The translations under genes and the position numbers were made by a program. Of a stretch of 64,000 nucleotides of DNA, positions 27,001-35,283 are shown in pieces. The stretch comes from Candidatus Avichristensenella intestinipullorum (GTDB taxonomy: Bacteria; Bacillota; Clostridia; Christensenellales; Aristaeellaceae). Position 1 is the first letter of the stretch. Each line of letters begins with the position of its first letter. A model generated the notes under the pieces. It was not told where the DNA came from. It saw only the letters and a list, made by a program, of their open reading frames with translations, and ran no database searches. The stretch lies in contig DVFI01000092.1 of assembly GCA_018713305.1 (NCBI GenBank), positions 29,573 to 93,572 on the forward strand, read 5' to 3'.

Positions 27001-28125
27001 ATGGTTATCCAACAGCTGCGGGTCAGCGGATTTCGCAACTATGAGCGCGTCGAGCTCTCCCCGCCTCCGGGCATTACCGTGCTCTATGGCGCCAACGCGC
27101 AGGGGAAAACCAACCTCATTGAGGCGGTGTCCCTGTGCTGCCTGGGTCGCTCGCATCGGACGCCGCGCGACGCGGAGCTGGTGCGCTGGGGAGAAAGCAT
27201 GGCGCAGGTGCGCATCCGCGTACAGCGGCGGGACGGCCCGCATGAGGTGGGCGTGACGCTGTCGCGGGACGAGGGACGCAAAAAGGCCATCCGCATCAAC
27301 GGAACCGCCATTGAGCGCATGGGCGAGCTGATGGGCCATGTCAACGCCGTGCTGTTTTCCCCGGAAGACCTGCGGCTGGTCAAGGACGGGCCGGAGGTGC
27401 GGCGCAGATTTCTGGATATGGAAATTTCCCAGCTCCGGCCGGCATATTTCTATGCCCTGCAGCGGTACGCCCGGGCGCTGCACCAGCGCAACGGCCTGCT
27501 GCATACGCTTCGCGAGGAACCCGGGCACGCCCTGGGCGCCACGCTCGACGACTGGGACGCGCTGCTGCTGGAAGCGGGCGCGCAGGTCATTCAGCGCCGC
27601 ATCGCCTATCTGCAGGCGCTGGAAGCGGAAAGCGCGCGCATACACGGCGCGCTGTCGGAAGGGCGCGAAGCGCTGGCGCTCCGCTATGCGGGGCAGGCGG
27701 AGGACGCGCAGACGCTGGAACGCCTGCTGCATGCCGCGCGCGGCGAAGACCTGCGCCGGGGCACGACGACCGTAGGGCCGCACCGGGACGATTTTCGCCT
27801 GCTCATCAACGGCCGCGACGCGCGCCTGTTCGCATCCCAGGGGCAGCAGCGGACGGCGGCGCTGTCGCTGAAGCTGGCGGAGACGGAGGTCATGCGGCGC
27901 ATGCTGGACGAGCCGCCGGTGCTGCTGCTGGACGACGTGATGAGCGAGTTGGATATCAAACGCCGCCGCATGCTGCTGGAAAGGCTGGGCGGCGTGCAGA
28001 CGCTGATTACCTGCACGGACCTGAGCGATTTGGGCGGCGCAAAGCACGACGCGGCAGTCCGCGTGGAAAACGGGGCCTTGCGCGAAGAGACGTCAGAAAA
28101 GGAGAGCGGACATGATACGGTGTGA
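27001..28125 (+). CDS. recF: DNA replication/repair protein RecF
   Basis: MVIQQLRVSGFRNYERVELSPPPGITVLYGANAQGKTNLIEAV...LLLDDVMSELD. Confidence 0.97.
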   Translation: MVIQQLRVSGFRNYERVELSPPPGITVLYGANAQGKTNLIEAVSLCCLGRSHRTPRDAELVRWGESMAQVRIRVQRRDGPHEVGVTLSRDEGRKKAIRINGTAIERMGELMGHVNAVLFSPEDLRLVKDGPEVRRRFLDMEISQLRPAYFYALQRYARALHQRNGLLHTLREEPGHALGATLDDWDALLLEAGAQVIQRRIAYLQALEAESARIHGALSEGREALALRYAGQAEDAQTLERLLHAARGEDLRRGTTTVGPHRDDFRLLINGRDARLFASQGQQRTAALSLKLAETEVMRRMLDEPPVLLLDDVMSELDIKRRRMLLERLGGVQTLITCTDLSDLGGAKHDAAVRVENGALREETSEKESGHDTV

Positions 28126-29167
28126 ACGGATGGGCCAAATGCCCGATGGCGGACAGAGCGTATACCGCTATACGCTGCAAAATGCATCGGGCGCGCGCGC
28201 GGAGATTGCGACGCTGGGCGGCTGCTGGCTGTCCATGTGTGTGCCGGACGGCAAAGGCCGTTTCGGCGATGTGCTCCTGGGATATGCGACGCTGGAATCC
28301 CTGCTGACCGGGAGAGGATACATGGGCAAAATTGTAGGCCGGTTTGCCAACCGCATCGCCGGGGCCTCCTTTTCTCTGGGCGGGAAAACCTATGCGCTCG
28401 CCCGGAACAACGGCGAAAACCATCTGCACGGCGGACGGCGGGGCTTTGACGCCTATGTCTGGGAGGCGCAGACGGAAGGCGACGCGCTGGTGCTGCACAG
28501 GACCAGCCCGGACGGGGAGGAAGGATACCCCGGCACGCTGGACGTGCAGGTCACCTATCGCCTCGGCGAGGACAACGCACTGTCGATTGCCTATGAGGCG
28601 ACGTGCGATCAGGATACGCCCCTGAACCTGACCAACCACGCCTACTTTAACCTCTCCGGGCCGGACCATCCGTCCATTGTCAATCATGTCGTCCGCATAG
28701 ACGCCGACGCCATCACGCCGGTGACCGACGTCGGTTGTATTCCGACGGGGCGGTTGATGCCGGTGGAAGGCACGCCGTTTGACCTGCGCGTGCCGCGCCG
28801 CATCGGCGAGGGCCTCTCGTACCAGCAAACAAACGCGCAGATGGGCTTTGGCAACGGATATGACCATAACTACGTCCTCAACCGCTGGGACGGTTCCCTG
28901 CGCGCGGTGGCGACGGTCTGGGATCATGCCTCCGGCAGGCGGATGGACGTGGCGACCGATCAGCCCGGCATGCAGTTTTATACGGGCAATGGCATCCATG
29001 GCGATACGCCGGGCAAGGCGGGCCGCCCCTATGTGCCGCGCCAGGGGTTCTGCCTGGAAACCCAGTATTTCCCCGACAGCGTCCATCATCCGGCGTTTCC
29101 CTCCTGCGTGCTCAGGGCCGGAGAGATCTACCGCACGCAGACCGTGTACCGGTTCGGCCTGGCGTGA
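28112..29167 (+). CDS. galM: Aldose 1-epimerase
   Basis: GYMGKIVGRFANRIAGASFSLGGKTYALARNNGENHLHGG...NLTNHAYFNLSG. Confidence 0.95.
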   Translation: MIRCERMGQMPDGGQSVYRYTLQNASGARAEIATLGGCWLSMCVPDGKGRFGDVLLGYATLESLLTGRGYMGKIVGRFANRIAGASFSLGGKTYALARNNGENHLHGGRRGFDAYVWEAQTEGDALVLHRTSPDGEEGYPGTLDVQVTYRLGEDNALSIAYEATCDQDTPLNLTNHAYFNLSGPDHPSIVNHVVRIDADAITPVTDVGCIPTGRLMPVEGTPFDLRVPRRIGEGLSYQQTNAQMGFGNGYDHNYVLNRWDGSLRAVATVWDHASGRRMDVATDQPGMQFYTGNGIHGDTPGKAGRPYVPRQGFCLETQYFPDSVHHPAFPSCVLRAGEIYRTQTVYRFGLA

Positions 29168-29173
29168 CGCGAT

Positions 29174-29656
29174 ATGGAGGAAGAAAAGCGGAAGGACGCG
29201 GTGCGCCTGCGGCCTTACCGGCCGGAGGACTGCCGGGCGCTGGCCGCGCTGTTTTATCAGACGGTGCATGCCGTGGCAGACAGCGATTATACCGCCGCGC
29301 AGCGGGCGGCCTGGGCGCCGGAAGAGATGGACCTGGCGCGTTGGGACAGCACGCTGCGCGCGCATATCGCGCTGGTCGCCGTGACGCCGGAGCGCTACGC
29401 CGGCTTTGGCGATATCGACGAGACGGGGTATCTGGACAGGCTGTACGTCCATGCCGATTTTCAGCGCCGCGGCATTGCCACGGCGCTGTGCGACGCGCTG
29501 GAAACGGCGCGCGATTTTCCGGCCGTTTCCGTGCATGCTTCCGTCACGGCCCTGCCCTTTTTTGCGCGGCGCGGCTATCGGGTGGTGCGCGCCGAATACG
29601 TCCTGCGCAACGGCGTGTCGCTTCTTCGCTATGAAATGAAAAAAACGCTGCGCTGA
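29174..29656 (+). CDS. GNAT N-acetyltransferase
   Basis: LDRLYVHADFQRRGIATALCDALE...FFARRGYRVVRAE. Confidence 0.9.
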   Translation: MEEEKRKDAVRLRPYRPEDCRALAALFYQTVHAVADSDYTAAQRAAWAPEEMDLARWDSTLRAHIALVAVTPERYAGFGDIDETGYLDRLYVHADFQRRGIATALCDALETARDFPAVSVHASVTALPFFARRGYRVVRAEYVLRNGVSLLRYEMKKTLR

Positions 29657-29723
29657 CAGCGTGGGAAAAAACCATGCGATGGTTTGCAGGAGGCGCGGCA
29701 CTTGTGCCGCGCTCCGGCGTTGT

Positions 29724-30362
29724 TTATCCTTCTTCCGCCCAGTCGCAGTCGCATTCTTCCAGCGGCAGCAGCGCCGCCTGCCCGTCCGTCAGCGCGGTCA
29801 GGGCCTGAAACACCGCGTCCTCGTCCCGCTTTCGCGTCAGCAGCGTCGCGGTTACCGTGGCGGCGAATTCCACCTGCTCGCAGCGCACCGGCGCGCTTTG
29901 CAGATAGTGTTCCACGCGGCCCCAGAGGCTGTATTCCACGCCCACCCAGAACCGCGCGCTTCTTTCCATCACCACCACGCCCGCGGCGTCCAGCGCCGTC
30001 TTGGCGCCCTGGGTATAAGCCCGGACAAGGCCGCTTGCGCCCAGCAGGACGCCGCCGAAATAGCGCGTGACCACCACCGCGCAGTTGACGACGCCGCGCG
30101 CTTTGAGCACTTCCATGATGGGCAGGCCCGCCGTGCCGCCCGGCTCGCCGTCGTCGGAATAGCGCATGATGCCCGCATTGGTCCCGATGATGTAGGCCCA
30201 GCAGTGATGCGACGCGTCGCGATGCTGCGCGCGTATCCCGGCCAGGAAGTCCAGGGCCTCCCGCTCGGTGGCCGCCGGGCTTCCATGGCCGATAAAGCGC
30301 GACTTTTTGATAATGAAGCTGTCCGACCCCGCCTTGCCAAGGGTCTTATAGCCATCCGCCAT
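29724..30362 (-). CDS. YigZ/IMPACT family protein
   Basis: IIKKSRFIGHGSPAATEREALDFL...HHCWAYIIG...YSDDGEPGGTAGLPIMEVL...VVVTRYFGGVLLGASGLVRAY. Confidence 0.93.
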   Translation of the reverse strand: MADGYKTLGKAGSDSFIIKKSRFIGHGSPAATEREALDFLAGIRAQHRDASHHCWAYIIGTNAGIMRYSDDGEPGGTAGLPIMEVLKARGVVNCAVVVTRYFGGVLLGASGLVRAYTQGAKTALDAAGVVVMERSARFWVGVEYSLWGRVEHYLQSAPVRCEQVEFAATVTATLLTRKRDEDAVFQALTALTDGQAALLPLEECDCDWAEEG

Positions 30363-31583
30363 TTATTTCAGCACAAGCCGGTGGTAGCTCTTTTTGCCCA
30401 CGCGCAGCAGCAGGCCGTCCGCAGGGATGGCGTCCGGGCTGAGGCGGTATTCCACGTCCGTCACCTTTTCTTCGCCCATGCGCACCGCGTTTTGCTCCAC
30501 CAGCTTGCGCGCCGCGCCGCGCGATTTGGCCAGACCGACCAGCGCCAGCAGGGTGGTCAGGCGGCCGTCTTCCTCAAGCTGCGCCCGGGTCAGCTCCGTG
30601 GTCGGCACGGAACCGGACAGGTCGCCGCCGCCAAAGAGCGAGGACGCCGCGTCGCGCGCCTTTTCCGCCTCCTCGCGGCCGTGCACCAGCGCCGTCACTT
30701 CCAGGGCCAGCACCTTTTTTGCCTCGTTCAATTCGCTGCCCTGCAGGCTGCCCAGGCGCCGCACTTCGTCCATGGGCAGGAACGTCAAGAGGGCCAGGCA
30801 TTTTTCCACATCCGCGTCGTTGACGTTGCGCCAGTACTGATACATCTGGTAGGGCGAGGTGCGGTTGGGATCGAGCCAGAGCGCGCCTTTTTCCGTCTTG
30901 CCCATCTTCTTGCCGTCGTGCGTCAAAAGCAGCTTGCACGTCAGCGCAAACGCCTTTTCGCGCTCCTTGCGGCGCACCAGGTCCGCGCCGGCCAGCATAT
31001 TGGACCACTGGTCGTCGCCACCCATTTGCAGGCGGCAGCCGTAGCGGCGGAACAGCTCCAGGAAATCATAGCCCTGCATGAGCATGTAGTTAAACTCCAG
31101 GAACGTCAGGCCTTTTTCCATGCGCTGGCGGTAGCATTCCGCGGTCAGCATCTGATTGACCGAAAAATGCACGCCGATTTCCCGCAAAAACTCGATATAG
31201 TTCAGGTTGCGCAGCCAGTCGGCGTTGTTGACGATAAGCGCTTTCCCGTCGGAAAAGTCCAGGAAGGAGGACATCTGCTTTTGAATGCAGGCCACGTTGT
31301 GATCGATGGTTTCGGTCGTCAGCATGCGGCGCAAATCGGAGCGGTTGGACGGGTCGCCGATCATGCCCGTGCCGCCGCCCATCAGCGCGATGGGCCGGTG
31401 GCCTGCGCGCTGCATATGGGCCATGGCCATAATGGGGATATAATGGCCGATGGTCAGGCTGTCCGCGGTCGGGTCAAAGCCGACATAAAACGTGGTCGGC
31501 GTCTCGAGCTGCTGGTACAGCTCCTCTTCAAAGGTTACCTGGGCGATAAAACCGCGCTCCTTGAGCACGTCAAGAATGTGCAT
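30363..31583 (-). CDS. tyrS: Tyrosyl-tRNA synthetase
   Basis: [47 protein letters not shown]...[12 protein letters not shown]...C-terminal S4 domain. Confidence 0.96.
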   Translation of the reverse strand: MHILDVLKERGFIAQVTFEEELYQQLETPTTFYVGFDPTADSLTIGHYIPIMAMAHMQRAGHRPIALMGGGTGMIGDPSNRSDLRRMLTTETIDHNVACIQKQMSSFLDFSDGKALIVNNADWLRNLNYIEFLREIGVHFSVNQMLTAECYRQRMEKGLTFLEFNYMLMQGYDFLELFRRYGCRLQMGGDDQWSNMLAGADLVRRKEREKAFALTCKLLLTHDGKKMGKTEKGALWLDPNRTSPYQMYQYWRNVNDADVEKCLALLTFLPMDEVRRLGSLQGSELNEAKKVLALEVTALVHGREEAEKARDAASSLFGGGDLSGSVPTTELTRAQLEEDGRLTTLLALVGLAKSRGAARKLVEQNAVRMGEEKVTDVEYRLSPDAIPADGLLLRVGKKSYHRLVLK

Positions 31584-31586
31584 GGG

Positions 31587-32768
31587 TTATTGGCCCCCTT
31601 TCACGAGTTCTCCGAGGATGCGCATTCCCCGGTCTATCTGGTCGATTTCGCTGTTGGAGAAGTTGAGGCGCAGGGTGTTGAGGTGTCCGCCGTTTGCGTA
31701 AAAATGCGTGCCCGGCACATAGGCCACGCCGCGCTGGACCGCCTGCTGCAGGAGCGCCAGCGCATCCATGCCGTCCGGCAGCGCCGCCCATACGAACAGC
31801 CCGCCCTGCGGCCGAACCATTTCGACGCCGTCCGGGAAGCCCGCAAAGCCGTCCACCATATGGGTCAGCTGCTCGCGATAGCGCGCGCAGATTTTCTGCA
31901 CATGCCCCGGCAGCAGGTCCCGGGCCAGGTATTCGGCCACCATCGCCTGGGTCAGGTTGGCGGTATGGCAGTCGGTGCTCTGCTTGCCCACGGTCAGCTT
32001 GCGCATCAGCGCGGGATCGCGCGTGACCGCCGCGCCGACGCGCAGCCCGGGCGAAATGAGCTTGGAAAAGCTCGTCAGGTATACCACGCGCGCTTCCGTG
32101 TCAAAGGAGAAGATGGACGGCAGATGCGTGCCCTCGTAGCGCAGGCCGCGGTAGGGGTCGTCCTCGGCGATGAAGAAATTGTATCGGGCCGCAAGCGCCG
32201 CCACCGCCTTGCGCCGCGCCTGCGACAGCGTGACGCCCGTGGGGTTCTGGAAATTGGGCACGGTATACAGCAGCTTGGGCCGATACTGCCGCACAGCCTC
32301 TTCCAGCTTTTCCGGGATAAGCCCTTCGGCGTCCATGGGCACTTCCACCAGGCGCGCGCCGTAGAGCTTCATGGCCTGCAGGGAGCCCAGGAAGGAAGGC
32401 CCTTCCACCAGCACGACGTCGCCTTCGTCGACGAGTGCCTTGAGCAGCAGGTCCACCGCCTGCGTGGAGCCGGTGGTGGGCAGGACGTCCGCTTCGGACA
32501 CCTCCAGCCCGACGTCCTCCCGCAGGAAGCGGGCCGTCTGTTCGCGCAGCGGAACCCAGCCCTCCGTAGCGCCGTATTGCAGGATGCGTTTGCCGTCGCG
32601 CAGCAGCACGTCGCGCGCAATGTCGGCCAGCAACGTATCTTCCAGCGCCGATGCGGCCGGATTGCCGCCGGCAAAGGAAATCATGCCCGGCTGACCCAGA
32701 AGCTTGAAGATGTCGCGGATGGCGCTGCCCGAAACGCCGTCAAAACGGCGGGCAAAAGATGTCTGCAT
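31587..32768 (-). CDS. PLP-dependent class I/II aminotransferase
   Basis: FAGGNPAASALEDTL...TTGSTQAVDLLLKALVDEGDVVLVEGP...TVPNFQNPTGVTLS...YLTSFSKLISPGLRVG. Confidence 0.9.
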   Translation of the reverse strand: MQTSFARRFDGVSGSAIRDIFKLLGQPGMISFAGGNPAASALEDTLLADIARDVLLRDGKRILQYGATEGWVPLREQTARFLREDVGLEVSEADVLPTTGSTQAVDLLLKALVDEGDVVLVEGPSFLGSLQAMKLYGARLVEVPMDAEGLIPEKLEEAVRQYRPKLLYTVPNFQNPTGVTLSQARRKAVAALAARYNFFIAEDDPYRGLRYEGTHLPSIFSFDTEARVVYLTSFSKLISPGLRVGAAVTRDPALMRKLTVGKQSTDCHTANLTQAMVAEYLARDLLPGHVQKICARYREQLTHMVDGFAGFPDGVEMVRPQGGLFVWAALPDGMDALALLQQAVQRGVAYVPGTHFYANGGHLNTLRLNFSNSEIDQIDRGMRILGELVKGGQ

Positions 32769-32774
32769 AAAATC

Positions 32775-33032
32775 CCTCCTTTTTTGCAAAAAACACGCCT
32801 TCTGCCAGAAGGCGTGTCATCACGCGGTACCACTTCCGTTCGGCGGATGGCGCGCGGCCCGTCCGCCCTCAGGCTGCGCTGTATCCGGCGCACCGGCGTC
32901 CGCTACGCACGCATTCGCGCTTCACGGCCGCGCTCCGGGAGGTATTCCGCACCGCCCATGCCAACCCCTCGCACCCACCGGGGTCTCTCTGCGGTCAGGA
33001 TACGGGGCGTACTTGTTCCCATCATCGCAATG
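32775..33032 (-). promoter_or_regulatory. T-box leader RNA, tyrosine specifier (TAC), upstream of aminotransferase-tyrS
   Basis: Reverse strand: GCGGAATACC specifier region; GGAAGTGGTACCGCG T-box; ACACGCCTTCTGGCAGAAGGCGTGTTTTTT terminator. Confidence 0.9.
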
Positions 33033-33037
33033 GAGCC

Positions 33038-33066
33038 ATTATACTGAAGGCGCGCCCGGAAGTCAA
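33038..33066 (-). promoter_or_regulatory. sigma-70/A-type promoter driving the T-box operon
   Basis: TTGACT - 17 bp - TATAAT on the reverse strand. Confidence 0.85.
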
Positions 33067-33146
33067 GCCTCTGCCGGCCCGTCTTGCCATATTTTCCGGT
33101 TGCGCTTATACTGAGATACGAGATGCCGCCACGGGAGGAAATCGCC

Positions 33147-33638
33147 ATGCCGCCGCTTTCGCTGCTTGTCAAGCCCGTGTCGGGCCTGTGCAACATGCGC
33201 TGCCCGTACTGCTTCTACGCCGACGAGATGCGGCGCCGGGAGGTGGCCCTGCGCGGCCCGATGACGCCCGACACCGCGGAGAAAATCGTGCGCCGGGCCT
33301 TTGCCTTTGCGGACGGCGAGGTCGCTTTCGCCTTTCAGGGGGGCGAACCGACGCTGGCAGGCGCGGCGTTTTACCGGCAGTGGCTGCGCCTGGAGGCGCG
33401 CCATAACGCCCGGCGCCTGCGCGTGCGGCACACCCTGCAGACCAACGGCCTGCAGATATCGGAGGAGCTGCTTGAGGTATTCGTCCAGGGGCGCTTTCTG
33501 CTGGGCGTTTCGCTGGACGGCACGAAAGCGCTGCATGACGCCCGCCGGCGCGCGCGGCGGAACATGCGGGGCCGACGGTCTGACAGGCCGTCCAACCGGG
33601 CGAAAAACGCTTGCGCTTCGCGGCGAATTGGGGTATGA
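33147..33638 (+). pseudogene. Truncated radical SAM protein (anaerobic sulfatase-maturating enzyme-like), N-terminal remnant
   Basis: LLVKPVSGLCNMRCPYCFYADEM (CX3CX2C)...FAFQGGEPTLAG...LQTNGLQIS...GVSLDG, then loss of family similarity; SPASM C-terminus absent. Confidence 0.75.
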
Positions 33639-33670
33639 TAGGGGCTCAATCCCCATACAGGAGGTTTCCC

Positions 33671-33901
33671 ATGCACGAGACAGAACGGCCTTCCATGGAA
33701 GATATGCTGGAGCAAAACGGCAAGCCCGGGGAAAAGCGCCGCGGCTGGGTCGGTTTTGTGGAAGGCGACGCGGTCAACTTCATGAACCAGTATCAGATTG
33801 AAAAGATGACGCTGGACGACGGCGCGGGCAACAAGGCGAAGCTGACGCGGCTGAAGGACAACGCCATCAAGGTGGAATGCACTTCGTCCAACATTCTCTG
33901 A
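33671..33901 (+). CDS. Small hypothetical protein of 76 aa
   Basis: MHETERPSMEDMLEQNGKPGEKRRGWVGFVEGDAVNFMNQYQIEKMTLDDGAGNKAKLTRLKDNAIKVECTSSNIL; RBS GGAGG. Confidence 0.6.
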   Translation: MHETERPSMEDMLEQNGKPGEKRRGWVGFVEGDAVNFMNQYQIEKMTLDDGAGNKAKLTRLKDNAIKVECTSSNIL

Positions 33902-33989
33902 CGGCACGGCGGCCGCCGGGGCGCATGTCCGGACTCCCCTGGGGGTCCGGGCGCGCGTCGGGGCTGCGACATGGCAAGGAGGCGCAGGC

Positions 33990-34817
33990 ATGAACGAAAT
34001 CATCCCGCTGTGGGCGGAAGGAGCGCCCGGCTTTGAGGCCGGTTATGGGCAGCCTCAGCCCTTCCTGCAGGCGTATCCGTTGCCGGGCGTGCGCGACGCC
34101 GTGCTCATCCTGCCGGGAGGAGGGTATCATCACCTGGCGCCATACGAGGGCGAACCCGTCGCGCAGGCCATGCGGCGCGAGGGGCTGTCCGCGTTCGTGC
34201 TGCACTACCGCCATGCGCCGTATGTCTGGCCCGTGCCGCTCCGGGACGCGCAGCGCGCGCTGCGGCTGGTTCGGGTCCTTTTGGACGCGGAGGCAGAAGG
34301 CCCACATCGCGTGGCGGCAATGGGTTTTTCGGCCGGCGGACACCTGGCGGGCATGTTGGGCACCGAATCCAGCGCAGGCACTCCCGATGCGGACGACCCC
34401 GTGGAGCGCCGGAGCGCCCGTCCGGACGCGCTGGCGTTGTGCTATCCGGTCATCAGCATGCAGGCGTTTGTTTCCGAAGCCTCTTTGCAAAACCTTACAG
34501 GCCATAAAAACGCTTCGTTTGCGGTGCGGCGCGCGCTGTCCGTGGAAGAACGCGTCACGGCCGATACGCCGCCCGCCTTTTTATGGCATACGGCGGACGA
34601 TGCGAACGTCCCGGTGGAAAACAGCCTGATGATGGCCAACGCCATGTCCCGGGCAGGTGTTCCCTTCGCGCTGCATGTATTTGCGCATGGCCGGCACGGG
34701 CTGGGGTTGGGCGAACAGGCAGGGGAGGATGTGCGCGCCTGGCCCGCGCTGTGCGGGCAATGGTTGCGAAGCGTCGGATTTGGCGCGCAGGCCGCCGCGG
34801 AAAGCGCAACGCGCTAG
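33990..34817 (+). CDS. Alpha/beta hydrolase (acetyl-xylan-esterase-like)
   Basis: AVLILPGGGYHHLAPYEGEPVA...MGFSAGGHLAGMLGT; HGXG-like and GXSXG motifs. Confidence 0.85.
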   Translation: MNEIIPLWAEGAPGFEAGYGQPQPFLQAYPLPGVRDAVLILPGGGYHHLAPYEGEPVAQAMRREGLSAFVLHYRHAPYVWPVPLRDAQRALRLVRVLLDAEAEGPHRVAAMGFSAGGHLAGMLGTESSAGTPDADDPVERRSARPDALALCYPVISMQAFVSEASLQNLTGHKNASFAVRRALSVEERVTADTPPAFLWHTADDANVPVENSLMMANAMSRAGVPFALHVFAHGRHGLGLGEQAGEDVRAWPALCGQWLRSVGFGAQAAAESATR

Positions 34818-35182
34818 GGCCGCCCCTGCGCGATGCTCCGGGCGCGCGCGGCGTCGCTGGCTATCTGCGCGCGCAGGGCGTCCAAAGAGGCAAAGCGCAT
34901 CTCCGGCCGCAGAAAGTCCAACAGCTGCACGCGCAGGCGCTTTCCGTACAAATCGCCCGAAAAATCCATCAGATGCACTTCCACCGTCGGCGGCCCTTCC
35001 GGAAGCGTCGGATGCGTGCCGACGTTGAGCACCGCCGGATAGCTCTCCTTTTCCAATATCGCGCGGGCCGCATAGACGCCGCGCGGGGGGAGAGGAGACC
35101 GGGTGCGCAGATTGGCGGTGGGAAAGCCCAGCACCGAGCCTCCGATGCCTTTTCCGCTGACCACCTCGCCGTACAGTTCCAT
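34814..35182 (-). CDS. Stand-alone riboflavin kinase domain
   Basis: MELYGEVVSGKGIGGSVLGFPTANLRTRSPLPPRGVYAARAI...VEVHLMDFSGDLYGKRLRV. Confidence 0.85.
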   Translation of the reverse strand: MELYGEVVSGKGIGGSVLGFPTANLRTRSPLPPRGVYAARAILEKESYPAVLNVGTHPTLPEGPPTVEVHLMDFSGDLYGKRLRVQLLDFLRPEMRFASLDALRAQIASDAARARSIAQGRP

Positions 35183-35283
35183 GCGCCGCCTTCCTTTCCA
35201 TCCAATTCTTCGCCGGATTACGGCGTATCGATAAACCCCCGTCGGCCGCCTCTGCGCTGAAAACGCAGCGCAGGGGCTGCCGC

